Of a DNA stretch of 58,052 nucleotides, positions 1 through 8,862 are shown in pieces. Both the position numbers and the translations under genes were made by a program. The DNA is from RDXT01 sp033765305 (GTDB lineage: Bacteria; Bacteroidota; Bacteroidia; J057). The stretch lies in contig JANRID010000066.1 in assembly GCA_033765305.1 (NCBI GenBank), positions 1 through 58,052 of the forward strand, written 5' to 3'. The notes under the pieces were generated by a model. The model was given only the letters and a program-made list of their open reading frames with translations, was not told where the DNA came from and searched no databases. Every line of letters begins with the position of its first letter. Position 1 is the first letter of the stretch.

Positions 1-186
1 ATGATCGTCGAAGCCGCCGGCGCCGGCAACGCTGGCCCCTTCTCCGCCAACACCTACAAGCTCAACTTCGAGCTCGGAACCGCCGCCGCACGCGCCGTAT
101 CCGGACTGCCCGCCCTGCTCCAGCAGAACATCGTCCCCGCCACCTACTCCGCCGTCGTCACCCTCACCGCTACCGCTGTGTTCTGA
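1..186 (+). CDS. C-terminal fragment of a secreted-type protein, paralogue of the next gene (5' end outside window)
   Basis: Only the last 61 residues are inside the window; the ATG at base 1 is probably internal, because the region matching the next gene begins immediately. The fragment aligns with the C-terminus of the protein at 294-899: both have a Gly/Asn-rich turn, a [NH]FEL strand, an SGLP[AT]LL segment, an [IA].P.TY motif and end in LTATA. The two genes are therefore tandem paralogues, probably extracellular beta-sandwich proteins. I do not recognise the family and assign no function. Confidence 0.6.
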   Translation: MIVEAAGAGNAGPFSANTYKLNFELGTAAARAVSGLPALLQQNIVPATYSAVVTLTATAVF

Positions 187-293
187 GGCTACGGACACGC
201 TGAAGCCTGCGAGCCGTGCCTGCCCAAGGGCGCGGCTCGCAATGTATATCAGGCGTATATCACATCCATATTCAGCTTGTTAGCCGTATCCTC

Positions 294-899
294 ATGCCTC
301 CATCCCTCTGCCGCCTGCCGGCAACCCTGCTGCTGCTGATCCAGATGTGGGTGCTGCGCGGCCAGATTCCGGCCAGCGATGACGTGCGGATCGCAGCGCA
401 TTTTGCGGCGGCGATCGATCTCCAGGTGACGGATGGGGAATCCATCCACTTCGGAGTGGCGTCCATGAGCGAGTATCTGGACGGCAAATCGAGCCCGTAT
501 CTGTACTGGTCGGAGTTTACGGTGGCGGCAAGCACGCCTTTTACGGTGGTGCTGAGCGCAGCGGATCTGACGGATGGCCTGGGGGATACGCTCGACATGC
601 GCAACATCGGCTTCCGGCTCTTCGATTACGGCAGCCACCAGGCCGGGGTCGACCACCTGCTGGCCGGTGCGGCGGCCAGTCCTACCGGCCTGCTGCTGCT
701 GGGGCCATCGGTGGCGCTGATTGCCCCGACGGGCATCGGAAACACCGGCACCGCTGCAGAAAACCGCTTCCGTATGCATTTTGAGCTGGCTACGCCGGAA
801 CTGCGCGCCCTGAGCGGGCTGCCTACGCTGCTGCTGCAGTACATCGCGCCGGGCACCTACTACGGGCAGGTGCTGCTGACGGCAACGGCTCAGCCATGA
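294..899 (+). CDS. Secreted protein of unknown function, tandem paralogue of the left-edge fragment
   Basis: 201 residues from the ATG at 294. That start gives a plausible signal peptide (hydrophobic LLLLIQMWVL near residue 15) and is preferred over an upstream GTG at 216 that would bury it. The mature part is rich in beta-forming residues, Ala, Asp and Thr. The last ~60 residues repeat the C-terminal module of the gene ending at 186. It ends 7 bases from the convergent aldo/keto reductase gene. Family not recognised; a small secreted or surface beta-sandwich protein is an inference. Confidence 0.6.
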   Translation: MPPSLCRLPATLLLLIQMWVLRGQIPASDDVRIAAHFAAAIDLQVTDGESIHFGVASMSEYLDGKSSPYLYWSEFTVAASTPFTVVLSAADLTDGLGDTLDMRNIGFRLFDYGSHQAGVDHLLAGAAASPTGLLLLGPSVALIAPTGIGNTGTAAENRFRMHFELATPELRALSGLPTLLLQYIAPGTYYGQVLLTATAQP

Positions 900-905
900 G
901 GCGGC

Positions 906-1895
906 TCAGCTGCGGATTATGGCCTCGACCGCAGCCAGTTCCTCCGCCGAAAAGCTCAGGTCCCGGGTAGCATCCAGGTTGTTGTCCAGCTGCTCCACGG
1001 AGCTGACGCCGATCAGCGCCGAGGTGACCTGCGGCAGCCGCAGCACCCAGGCAAGCGCCATCTGCGCGAGGCTCTGGCCCCGGCGGATGGCAATTTCGTT
1101 GAGCTGGCGCACCTGCGCGATCCGGGCCTCGGTGATCTCCTGCTGCTGCAGAAACCCGTGCGGCAGTGCCGCGCGCGAGCCTTCGGGAATGCCGTTGAGG
1201 TATTTGTCGGTCAGCACCCCTTGCGCCAGCGGCGAAAATACGATGCTGCCCATGCCTTCCTCGTCCAGCGCCTCCGTGAGCCCGGCCTCGATCCAGCGGT
1301 CGAACATGTGGTACTTGGGCTGGTGAATCACGCAGGGCGTGCCCATCTGGCGCAGGATGGCGGCTGCGCGGCGGGTGTCATCGGCGGAATAGCTCGAAAT
1401 GCCCGCATAGAGCGCCTTGCCGCTGCGCACCGCATGGTCGAGCGCCGACATGGTTTCTTCGAGCGGGGTATCGGGGTCGGGGCGGTGGGAGTAGAAAATA
1501 TCCACGTAGTCCACGCGCATGCGCTTGAGGCTCTGGTCGAGGCTGGCCAGCAGGTACTTGCGCGAGCCCCATTCGCCGAAGGGGCCAGGCCACATCCGGT
1601 AGCCGGCCTTGGTGGAGAGGATAAGCTCGTCGCGGAAGGGGCGGAAATCGAGGTCGAGGATGCGGCCGAAGTTGTCCTCGGCCGAGCCGGGCGGCGGGCC
1701 GTAGTTGTTGGCGAGGTCGAAATGGAATACGCCCCGGTCGAAGGCGCGCCGCAGGATGCTGCGCATGGTTTCGAGGCGGTCCACGCCGCCGAAGTTGTGC
1801 CACAGGCCGAGGGAAATCACGGGCAGGTGCAGGCCGCTGCGGCCCGAGCGGCGCGTGGTGAGCTGGTCATACCGGTTTTCGGCGGGGAGATACAT
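906..1895 (-). CDS. Aldo/keto reductase, YghZ/Gpr-like (L-glyceraldehyde 3-phosphate reductase type)
   Basis: 329 residues. An (alpha/beta)8 NADPH-dependent oxidoreductase acting on small aldehydes. The catalytic tetrad is visible: D60 and Y65 (in DLANNYG), K96 (LSTKAGY) and H137 (FYSHRPD). The segment DLANNYGPPPGSAE and the C-terminal IGVSSVEQLDNN are characteristic of the YghZ/Gpr branch, which reduces L-glyceraldehyde 3-phosphate and methylglyoxal. Length fits the family (about 330-346). The start at 1895 is chosen because the protein core begins right after it; a further ATG at 1922 would add nine unrelated residues. Divergent from the TonB receptor at 2064. The exact substrate is not determined by sequence. 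Confidence 0.88.
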   Translation of the reverse strand: MYLPAENRYDQLTTRRSGRSGLHLPVISLGLWHNFGGVDRLETMRSILRRAFDRGVFHFDLANNYGPPPGSAEDNFGRILDLDFRPFRDELILSTKAGYRMWPGPFGEWGSRKYLLASLDQSLKRMRVDYVDIFYSHRPDPDTPLEETMSALDHAVRSGKALYAGISSYSADDTRRAAAILRQMGTPCVIHQPKYHMFDRWIEAGLTEALDEEGMGSIVFSPLAQGVLTDKYLNGIPEGSRAALPHGFLQQQEITEARIAQVRQLNEIAIRRGQSLAQMALAWVLRLPQVTSALIGVSSVEQLDNNLDATRDLSFSAEELAAVEAIIRS

Positions 1896-2063
1896 GGGGA
1901 GAGGCGTTGTATTGCACTGCAAGGTACACGAAAGTTTGGGATTGCAGCATCGGGACGCCTATGTCCGGCGTTTGCGGAAATGTCGGCCGCCTGTCACCTG
2001 CGGAAGCGCCGGTTTTCGGGAGAAATTCCCCAACTTGGCCTGCGGATTCCAAACAGACCCACA

Positions 2064-4364
2064 ATGCGATACATGTGCCGATGCAGCCTGCTGGCAGGGC
2101 TCCTGCTGCTTCTGGGCGCTGAAATGCGGGCCCAGCAGCAGATTTCCGGGCGGATTTCCGATGCGTCGACCCTGGCGCCGCTGGGCGGCGCCGCGCTGAT
2201 CGCGCTGGAAGGCCCCGAAGCCGGCGATACGCTGGCGCGCAGCAGCCGCCTCGGCGATTTCACCTTTACCGCACCCCGGCTTCCGTTCCGGATCGGGGTC
2301 GTCATGCCCGGCTACGAGCGCCTGCCGGTGACGGTGAGCCAGGCCTCCGGCTTTCTGGGGCTGGGGCTGCGCCCGACAGAGCGGGCGCTGGATCAGGTGC
2401 TGATCACCGGCCACTATACCGAGCGCCCGCAGCGCGAGCAGGCCGCCAGCGTAGGCGTCCTCACCCCCCGCGACCTGAGCCGGGAAAACGGCACCGCCAT
2501 CACCCCGGCCCTCAACCGCATTCCCGGCGTGTACATGCATTCGGGCACCCTCGGCACCCACCGCATCACCATCCGCGGCATCGGCTCGCGGACGCCGTTC
2601 GGCACGGCCAAAATCCGGGCGTATCTGGAGGAAATTCCCCTCACCGGCGGCGACGGCGAAACCAGCCTCGAAGACATCGACCTCTCGGTCATCGGCCGGG
2701 TCCAGGTGCTCAAAGGCCCCGCTTCCAGCCTCTACGGCTCCGGACTCGGCGGCGTCATCCTGATGAATGCCAACCGCCCGGCCTATGGCACGTCCGAACT
2801 GTACGGCACTGCCACCGCCGGCTCCTACGGGCTGCTGCGCAGCACGGGCCGCGCCAGTTTCGCCACCGCGGAAGCCACCACCGAAACCACCTACAACTAC
2901 ACCCGCAGCAATGGCTGGCGCGAAAACAACGACTACCTGCGCTATGGCTTCACCTCCCTGCGCCAGGTGTACGGGAAGAAAAACGTCCTGACGGTCCTGA
3001 CCAATTTCATCCGGGTCAAATCCTCCATCCCCAGCTCCATCGACAGCGCCACGTACCGCAATGCCCCGCAGTCGGCGGCGCCTGCCTGGCTCCGCACGCG
3101 CGGAAACGAGGATTACGTCCGCTTCATGATCGGCGTCTCGCTGCGCTACCGCATCAGCGAAGCCTGGGAGGGCAGCTCGGCCTCGGTCATCGGATTCCGC
3201 GAAAACAACGAGATCCGCCCCTTCAACCTGCTGCGGGAGTCGTCCTTCTGGCTGGGGTCCCGCTCCCTGCTGCGGTACCGCGACCGCCTGCTGGGCAGGC
3301 CCTTGCGCATGCTGGCAGGCTTCGAGCTGTATGAGGAGTGGTACAACTGGCAGCTATACCAGAACCGGGACGGGCAGGGCACGCGCGGGAGCAACATCGG
3401 CGACAACCGCGAGCTGCGCGGCTCCATCAACCTCTTCTCCCAGCTGGAGCTGGAGCTGTCGCGGGCCAGCTGGCTGAACATCGGCTTCAACCTCAACCGC
3501 ACCGATTACGACTACCGGGATTATTACAACCCCGACAGCCTGAACCGCACAGGCGCGTACCGGTTCCGGGACCTGGTCTCGCCGCGGGCGGCGCTGGTGC
3601 ACCGCTTCGGGCCGCGGATGCTGCTGCACGCCTCGGTGTCGCACGGATTTTCGCCGCCTACGGTGAGCGAGACCCTCACACCGGAGGGGCTGATCAATCC
3701 GGAGATCCGTCCGGAGCAGGGCTGGAGCTACGAGCTGGGGCTGCGCAGCACCCTGCTGCGCGACAGCAGCCTGTACCTGGAGCTTTCGGCGTACCGCATG
3801 CTGGTGCGCGACCTGCTGGTGGCCGAGCGCACGGTAAACGACCAGCTCGTGGGCCGCAATGCCGGCCGCACCCGCCACGACGGCATCGAGCTGACGCTCA
3901 ACTGGCGCTGGGATCCGGGCGCCGGGCTGGCGCTGCGCTGGTGGGGCAGCGGCCAGCTGGGGCGCTACCGCTTTGTGGAGTTTGTGGACCGCTCGGTGGA
4001 TTACAGCGGCAATCCGCTCACCGGCGTTCCGGCAGCTACCGCCAACCTGGGCCTGGATGTGGACCACCGACGGGGCTGGTTCGGGCGGGCCGCCTGGGCC
4101 TATGTGTCGCAGATTTCGGTGCGGGACGATGCCACGCTGTACACCGATCCCTATGCGCTGCTCAATGCGCAGGCGGGCTGGGAGGGGCCGCTGGGGGGGC
4201 GTTTCCGGCTCAAGGCCTATGCCGGCGTGCAGAATGCGGCCAATGCGCGCTACGTCTCGATGGTGCAGGTCAATGCGCCGGGCGCACGGGCCTCGGCCCG
4301 GTATTACTATCCCGGAATGCCAAGAAATTATTACGCTATACTGGAGCTGGGTATCCGGATCTGA
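2064..4364 (+). CDS. TonB-dependent outer-membrane receptor, siderophore/metal-complex type
   Basis: 766 residues. Signal peptide (LLAGLLLLLG, cleavage near AQQQ), then a carboxypeptidase-regulatory-like beta-sandwich (about residues 23-115: ISGRISDASTLAPLGGA). The plug domain (about 120-250) contains NRIPGVYMHSGTLGTHRITIRG and QVLKGPASSLYGSGLGG, both typical of FecA/FhuA-like receptors. The rest is a 22-strand barrel with many alternating aromatic strands and closes with YYYPGMPRNYYAILELGIRI. It imports a scarce ligand, most often a ferric siderophore, across the outer membrane using TonB energy. No neighbouring TonB, ABC importer or Fur-like gene fixes the ligand. The ATG at 2064 is chosen because a proper signal peptide follows; the frame stays open far upstream, antisense to the reductase gene. 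Confidence 0.9.
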   Translation: MRYMCRCSLLAGLLLLLGAEMRAQQQISGRISDASTLAPLGGAALIALEGPEAGDTLARSSRLGDFTFTAPRLPFRIGVVMPGYERLPVTVSQASGFLGLGLRPTERALDQVLITGHYTERPQREQAASVGVLTPRDLSRENGTAITPALNRIPGVYMHSGTLGTHRITIRGIGSRTPFGTAKIRAYLEEIPLTGGDGETSLEDIDLSVIGRVQVLKGPASSLYGSGLGGVILMNANRPAYGTSELYGTATAGSYGLLRSTGRASFATAEATTETTYNYTRSNGWRENNDYLRYGFTSLRQVYGKKNVLTVLTNFIRVKSSIPSSIDSATYRNAPQSAAPAWLRTRGNEDYVRFMIGVSLRYRISEAWEGSSASVIGFRENNEIRPFNLLRESSFWLGSRSLLRYRDRLLGRPLRMLAGFELYEEWYNWQLYQNRDGQGTRGSNIGDNRELRGSINLFSQLELELSRASWLNIGFNLNRTDYDYRDYYNPDSLNRTGAYRFRDLVSPRAALVHRFGPRMLLHASVSHGFSPPTVSETLTPEGLINPEIRPEQGWSYELGLRSTLLRDSSLYLELSAYRMLVRDLLVAERTVNDQLVGRNAGRTRHDGIELTLNWRWDPGAGLALRWWGSGQLGRYRFVEFVDRSVDYSGNPLTGVPAATANLGLDVDHRRGWFGRAAWAYVSQISVRDDATLYTDPYALLNAQAGWEGPLGGRFRLKAYAGVQNAANARYVSMVQVNAPGARASARYYYPGMPRNYYAILELGIRI

Positions 4365-4531
4365 GGAAAGAGGACTGCGGGCGGGCTTGCGCACACGCGG
4401 CGTGGAGAGGTTTTTATGAAATGTAAATCTTTGAATTTCAGCAGTTTGAGATGAGTGCTGGTAAAAATCCGCTTGCCGGGTTCTGTGTATGATTTGGCGG
4501 GATATTGCCTGCGTGTTAATTTGGGATTCCC

Positions 4532-4561
4532 TTGCCGGGTATTGAAAAATGCTTAAATTCG
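4532..4561 (+). promoter_or_regulatory. Candidate Bacteroidota promoter of the polyamine module
   Basis: TTG at 4532-4534, a 19-base spacer, then TAAATTCG at 4554-4561, one mismatch from the Bacteroidota -7 consensus TAnnTTTG. It lies about 60 bases before the ATG at 4624, in the only A+T-rich stretch of this intergenic region. Confidence 0.45.
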
Positions 4562-4623
4562 CGCTCTGTTTTCAGGTTCATCCAAAAACCCAGTGCAACG
4601 CTACGTAGCCCGTCTCTAGAACC

Positions 4624-6009
4624 ATGCAGACTTTTCACGAACTGATGAAGCAGAGCTACGTCTTCCCGCCGGAAGGATTCGAGGTGGAGGAAGATGAGCT
4701 CCTGTTCCATGGCATCAACCTGATGGAACTGGTTGAGACGTACAAGACCCCGCTGCGGTGCACCTACCTGCCCGTTGTCTCGAAAAAGATCAGCGATGCG
4801 CGGGAGAACTTTGCCAAGGCCATGCAGAAGCATGAGTACAACGGCACCTACACCTACTGCTACTGCACGAAGAGCTCGCACTTCAAGCACATCCTGGCCG
4901 AGGTGCTCAAGAACAACGCCCAGCTGGAGACCTCCTCGGCCTTCGACCTGCCGATGATCGAATCGCTCTACCGCTCCGGCAACCTGGAGAAGGACATTCT
5001 GATCGTCTGCAACGGGTTCAAGGACTACGAATACAAGCAGAACATCGTAGACCTGTATCAGGACGGGTTCCGCAACATCATTCCGGTCCTGGACAACAAG
5101 GAAGAATTCAACTTCTACGAAGACGAGCTCGAGGAGCCCTGCGACCTGGGTATCCGCCTGGCGACGGAGGAGCCGCCGGATTTCAGCTTTTACACCAGCC
5201 GCCTCGGCATCCGCGAGGAGGAAATTCTGGATTTCTACCAGTCGCGCATCGAGCCTGCCGGCTTCAAGGTGAAGCTGCTGCACTTTTTCGTGCACACGGG
5301 CATCTCCGATACGCCGTTTTTCTGGAGCGAGCTGCGCAAGTTCGTCAACCTCTACTGCAAGTTCCGCAAGATCAACCCCTACCTGACCAAGCTCGACATC
5401 GGCGGCGGGCTCCCTTTTCAGAGCTCGCTGGACTTCGAGTACGACTACGAATACGTCATCGGGGAGATTGTGCGCACGATCAAGAAGATCTGCGTGGAGC
5501 ACGAGGTGCCCGAGCCGGATATTCTTACGGAATTCGGTAGCTATACCGTCGCCGAAAGCTCCTGCACCCTGTTCAAGGTGCTGGGCCGCAAGCAGCAGAA
5601 CGACCGCGAAAAGTGGTTCATGATCGACGGAAGCATCATCTCCATGCTGCCGGACGTATGGGCGCTCAACCGCCGGTTCATCCTCCTGCCCATCAACAAC
5701 TGGGAGGCCCAGTATGAAAAGGTGTACATCGGCGGCATGACCTGCGACAGCGACGATTACTACAACCACGAGGCCAACCTCGACCCCATCTTCATGCCCA
5801 AGACCCGGAAAGCGCAGTACGTGGGCTTTTTCCACACCGGTGCCTACCAGGAGGTGCTCAGCGGGGTAGGGGGGCTGCACCATTGCCTCATGCCTGACCC
5901 CAAGCACCTGCTCATCGACCGGAATCCGGACGGCACCCGCTCCCTGCGCGTGCTGCACGAAGAGCAGAACAGCAAGCAGGTGCTGAAGATTCTGGGCTAC
6001 AAAGACTGA
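4624..6009 (+). CDS. Arginine decarboxylase-like PLP enzyme (alanine-racemase fold type III)
   Basis: 461 residues. Resembles the Bacteroidota protein usually annotated as biosynthetic arginine decarboxylase: a PLP TIM barrel followed by a beta domain. K83 in YCYCTKSSH is the expected Schiff-base lysine, LDIGGGLPF (257-265) is the glycine-rich phosphate-binding loop, and CDSDDYY near residue 375 matches the C-terminal catalytic Cys-Asp region of this fold. It is much shorter than E. coli SpeA (about 660), as usual for this subfamily. Expected reaction: arginine to agmatine plus CO2. It is followed 96 bases later by a deoxyhypusine-synthase-like gene, a pairing that points to polyamine synthesis. 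Substrate not proven by sequence. Confidence 0.8.
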   Translation: MQTFHELMKQSYVFPPEGFEVEEDELLFHGINLMELVETYKTPLRCTYLPVVSKKISDARENFAKAMQKHEYNGTYTYCYCTKSSHFKHILAEVLKNNAQLETSSAFDLPMIESLYRSGNLEKDILIVCNGFKDYEYKQNIVDLYQDGFRNIIPVLDNKEEFNFYEDELEEPCDLGIRLATEEPPDFSFYTSRLGIREEEILDFYQSRIEPAGFKVKLLHFFVHTGISDTPFFWSELRKFVNLYCKFRKINPYLTKLDIGGGLPFQSSLDFEYDYEYVIGEIVRTIKKICVEHEVPEPDILTEFGSYTVAESSCTLFKVLGRKQQNDREKWFMIDGSIISMLPDVWALNRRFILLPINNWEAQYEKVYIGGMTCDSDDYYNHEANLDPIFMPKTRKAQYVGFFHTGAYQEVLSGVGGLHHCLMPDPKHLLIDRNPDGTRSLRVLHEEQNSKQVLKILGYKD

Positions 6010-6105
6010 TCCGGCTTCCCCGTTCCAACCTTCCCGCCCCGCCTGCGTATCAATGACCAATTCCGCAGGCGACCCCTCCGAAATCGATTTAACTGACCCA
6101 CACGC

Positions 6106-7080
6106 ATGACAAAAGGCCCGGTTTCCCAGTTTATCCAGCACCACTACCGGCACTTCAACGCTGCTGCGCTGGTGGATGCTGCCAAGGGCTACGAAGCGCA
6201 TCTCGCCGCCGGCGGCAAGATGATGATCACCCTCGCCGGCGCCATGAGCACCGCCGAGCTGGGCCGCTCCCTGGCCGAAATGATCCGGCAGGACCAGGTG
6301 CAGATCATCTCCTGCACCGGCGCCAACCTCGAAGAGGACATCATGAACCTGGTGGCGCATTCGCATTACAAGCGCGTGCCTCACTACCGCGACCTCAGCC
6401 CGCAGGATGAATGGGACCTCCTCCAGAACGGCTTCAACCGCGTGACCGATACCTGTATCCCGGAAGAGGAAGCCTTCCGCCGCATCCAGCGCCATATCTT
6501 CAAGCAATGGAAGACTGCCCAGGACAGCGGCGAGCGCTATTTCCCGCATGAATACATGTACAAGCTCCTGCTTTCGGGCGATATGGCCGAATACTACGAG
6601 ATCGATCCGAAGAACAGCTGGATGCTGGCCGCAGCCGAGAAAAACCTCCCGATCGTCGTGCCGGGCTGGGAAGACTCCACCATGGGCAACATTTTTGCCT
6701 CCTACTGCATCACCGGCGAGCTGCAGCCCTCCATCATGCGCTCCGGCATCGAATACATGACCTGGCTGGCTGAATGGTACACCCGCGAGTCGGAAGGCAG
6801 CAGCATCGGCTTCTTCCAGATCGGCGGCGGCATCGCCGGCGACTTCCCCATCTGCGTGGTGCCCATGCTGCACCAGGACCTGGAGCGGGAAGAAGTGCCC
6901 TTCTGGGGCTATTTCTGCCAGATCTCCGATTCCACCACGTCCTATGGCTCCTATTCCGGTGCTGTGCCGAACGAAAAGATCACCTGGGGCAAGCTCGGCA
7001 TCGAAACCCCGAAATTTATCGTCGAGTCGGATGCTACCATCGTGGCGCCGCTCATATTTGCATGGATTCTGGGCTGGTAA
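6106..7080 (+). CDS. Deoxyhypusine-synthase-like protein (probable polyamine aminobutyl/aminopropyl transferase)
   Basis: 324 residues, close to eukaryotic DHS (369) without its N- and C-terminal extensions. The C-terminal block NEKITWGKLG aligns with the human DHS active-site block (SWGKI, K329), so K296 is the likely catalytic lysine. Other family features are SCTGANLEEDI (about 68-78), DSTMGNIF and FFQIGGGIAGDFPIC. DHS moves an aminobutyl group from spermidine to eIF5A using NAD. Bacteria lack hypusinated eIF5A, so a small-molecule acceptor (for example putrescine, giving homospermidine) or another protein is more likely. The upstream arginine decarboxylase-like gene supports a polyamine role. 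Probably co-transcribed with it. Confidence 0.85.
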   Translation: MTKGPVSQFIQHHYRHFNAAALVDAAKGYEAHLAAGGKMMITLAGAMSTAELGRSLAEMIRQDQVQIISCTGANLEEDIMNLVAHSHYKRVPHYRDLSPQDEWDLLQNGFNRVTDTCIPEEEAFRRIQRHIFKQWKTAQDSGERYFPHEYMYKLLLSGDMAEYYEIDPKNSWMLAAAEKNLPIVVPGWEDSTMGNIFASYCITGELQPSIMRSGIEYMTWLAEWYTRESEGSSIGFFQIGGGIAGDFPICVVPMLHQDLEREEVPFWGYFCQISDSTTSYGSYSGAVPNEKITWGKLGIETPKFIVESDATIVAPLIFAWILGW

Positions 7081-7209
7081 CGCCGGCCAGGCGTACATTC
7101 CGGCTTTTGGGTATTCAGAAAAATATGGATATTTGAATATGGAAAGTATGCTGGGCTCCGGAATCAGCCGGTTGAACTACACTCCGATTTGTTGAATTAC
7201 GAACCCTGT

Positions 7210-7584
7210 ATGATGGAAGACAAGTCCAAGATTCGCTACAGCGACGTTGAGCTCGAAGAGTTCAGGGTCCTGATCGAAGGGAAGCTGGCCGAGGCCGTCG
7301 GCGCGTACAATCAGCTCAAGGAATCGCTCGAAACTTCCAATGACAACACGTCCCATGCCTCTACCTGGGATGTGGAGGATTCGTCCGACATTCATGAGAA
7401 AGAGTACCTGATGGCCATGATGACCCGCCAGCAGAAGTACATCCACAACCTGCGCCAGGCGCTGGTACGGATTGCGAACAAGACCTACGGCATTTGCCGG
7501 GCCACGGGTTCCCTCATCGACAAAAAGCGGCTGCTGGCCGTTCCGCATGCCACCCTGAGCATGGAAGCCAAGCTCAACCGCTGA
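7210..7584 (+). CDS. TraR/DksA-family regulator with degenerate zinc finger
   Basis: About 124 residues from ATG 7210 (an in-frame TTG at 7189 and a second ATG at 7213 are alternatives). An acidic helical N-terminus (DVELEEFRVLIEGKL), a coiled region, then the family's C-terminal block YGICRATGSLIDKKRLLAVPHA. Only one cysteine (in GIC) of the canonical C4 zinc finger remains; this is typical of the Bacteroidota subgroup. DksA-like proteins enter the RNA polymerase secondary channel; here the role is inferred by family. It follows the polyamine genes on the same strand and is followed by a hairpin at 7611-7641. Confidence 0.82.
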   Translation: MMEDKSKIRYSDVELEEFRVLIEGKLAEAVGAYNQLKESLETSNDNTSHASTWDVEDSSDIHEKEYLMAMMTRQQKYIHNLRQALVRIANKTYGICRATGSLIDKKRLLAVPHATLSMEAKLNR

Positions 7585-7610
7585 CACTTGCTCTCCAGGA
7601 TCATCTTCCG

Positions 7611-7641
7611 CAGGCCGTTCCGGAATCCCCGGGGCGGCCTG
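7611..7641 (+). terminator. Hairpin after the DksA-like gene
   Basis: CAGGCCG (7611-7617) pairs with CGGCCTG (7635-7641), with an internal CCCCGGGG able to fold on its own, followed by TTCCGTTTT. It lies 27 bases after the stop codon. Confidence 0.45.
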
Positions 7642-7672
7642 TTCCGTTTTCGGAATGCCGATGCTATCTTTG
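7642..7672 (+). promoter_or_regulatory. Bacteroidota-type promoter of the DUF1697 gene
   Basis: An exact TAnnTTTG box, TATCTTTG, lies at 7665-7672. It is preceded after 20 bases by TTC (7642-7644) at the -33 position (consensus TTG). Transcription would begin about 16 bases before the ATG at 7695. Confidence 0.6.
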
Positions 7673-7694
7673 GGCGTTCCTCACCCTCCTGTCC

Positions 7695-8237
7695 ATGACC
7701 CACTGGATCGCATTTCTACGCGGCATCAACGTCGGCGGGCACCGCATCATCCGCATGGCCCACCTGCAGGCCTGGCTGGGCGGAGCAGGCCTGGAGCAGG
7801 TCCGCACCTACATCCAGAGCGGCAATGCATCTTTTCTGAGCCCGGAGGCGGATCCCCGCATGCTCGGCGCATCGCTTGAGGCGCTGCTGCTGGCACAGGC
7901 CGGCTTCGAAGTGCCGGTCATGCTGCGGCGTGCGGACCAGCTGGCTTCGCTCGTGCAGCGCAGCCCCTTTGCCGATGTGATGGACGCGCCCGATACCAAG
8001 CGCTACGTATGTTTTCTGAAGGAGCAGCCGGCGCACAGCCTGGCTTTGCCGCTGCACAAGCCGGATGAAGGCCTCGAATGGCGGGAACTGACGGACGGCG
8101 ATGCCTGCGTGGTAAGCCGGAAGGTGAACGGCGAATACGGCTTCGCCAATCAGCTGGTGGAGCGCAGCCTGAAGCAGCCCGCCACCGCCCGCGACTGGAA
8201 TACCGTGATGCGGATTCACGGGGCACTGGCCGGCTGA
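7695..8237 (+). CDS. DUF1697 family protein
   Basis: 180 residues. Begins with the family signature FLRGINVGG (residues 6-14), followed by LEQVRTYIQSGNASF, and ends with RDWNTVMRI; all three are landmarks of DUF1697, a family of small alpha/beta cytoplasmic proteins found singly in many bacteria and of unknown biochemical role. ATG 7695 is chosen because the signature starts there and a promoter box lies just upstream. It is convergent with the gene at 8242, with only four bases between stops. Confidence 0.9.
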   Translation: MTHWIAFLRGINVGGHRIIRMAHLQAWLGGAGLEQVRTYIQSGNASFLSPEADPRMLGASLEALLLAQAGFEVPVMLRRADQLASLVQRSPFADVMDAPDTKRYVCFLKEQPAHSLALPLHKPDEGLEWRELTDGDACVVSRKVNGEYGFANQLVERSLKQPATARDWNTVMRIHGALAG

Positions 8238-8241
8238 AGGC

Positions 8242-8862
8242 TCAGTTGAGCTGGTCCTTGGTATCGCAGAGCAGGTCGGCAATTTTGAGCATCAGCGAAA
8301 GGTCGCTGCTGTCCGGCAGCAGGCCGGGGTACAGAAAGACCATCTCGTCGTCGTAGATAAACATCAGGCCGGCCTCCAGGCGGGAAAACACATCGTACAG
8401 GCTGATTTTCAGATCTTCAGACAGGACGAGCGAAGCGAAAAGCATATTGTTGGACTGGATGTCCAGCCAGGGGGCGATGCCATGCGCGAAGGTCATGGGA
8501 CGGTCGGGCTGGGCAATGGAATCGAGCCAGGGCGCATCGGGATGCCGCCGGGCGATGCGCAGGGCATTGAGGCTGGGGTTGTGCATCGGCAGGGCAAAGC
8601 GCAGGGCGGGGCGGTGCAGCGCGCGCCCGCGCGGGCCCGGAACGGGGATCAGAACCGTCTCGATCCGAAGCGGATAGCTCCGGTAGTTCCCGTACCAGGT
8701 AGCCTGCTGCTCGTTCATGTAGGCCAGCTGCATGCCGAGGCGGCTGGCCAGCTGCTGATGCTGGTCCTGGCGGCGCTTGAACCGCCGGTTTCGGATAATG
8801 CCGGTTGCGATCAGTCCTGCGGTCAGGGCGCTGATGCCCAGCAGGAACATCCCCATGTCCAT
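8242..8862 (-). CDS. Membrane-anchored hypothetical protein
   Basis: 206 residues. One N-terminal transmembrane helix (about residues 5-22, MFLLGISALTAGLIATGII) followed by a basic stop-transfer patch (RNRRFKRR), so the rest is probably cytoplasmic. The soluble part has an Arg/Pro-rich central segment and an acidic alpha/beta C-terminus (FIYDDEMVFLYPG). No motif recognised. It is divergent from the pseudo-receiver gene at 9098, with about 235 bases between them. Confidence 0.7.
   Translation of the reverse strand: MDMGMFLLGISALTAGLIATGIIRNRRFKRRQDQHQQLASRLGMQLAYMNEQQATWYGNYRSYPLRIETVLIPVPGPRGRALHRPALRFALPMHNPSLNALRIARRHPDAPWLDSIAQPDRPMTFAHGIAPWLDIQSNNMLFASLVLSEDLKISLYDVFSRLEAGLMFIYDDEMVFLYPGLLPDSSDLSLMLKIADLLCDTKDQLN

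Noticed and set aside
6041..6070. Inverted repeat GCCTGCG / CGCAGGC between the two polyamine genes
   Set aside because: Seven base pairs with a 16-base loop is weak in such G+C-rich sequence; no T-tract.
4516..7098. Long open frame of 860 codons on the minus strand, antisense to the polyamine genes
   Set aside because: It mirrors two clear enzymes on the plus strand; the high G+C third positions keep the opposite frame open.
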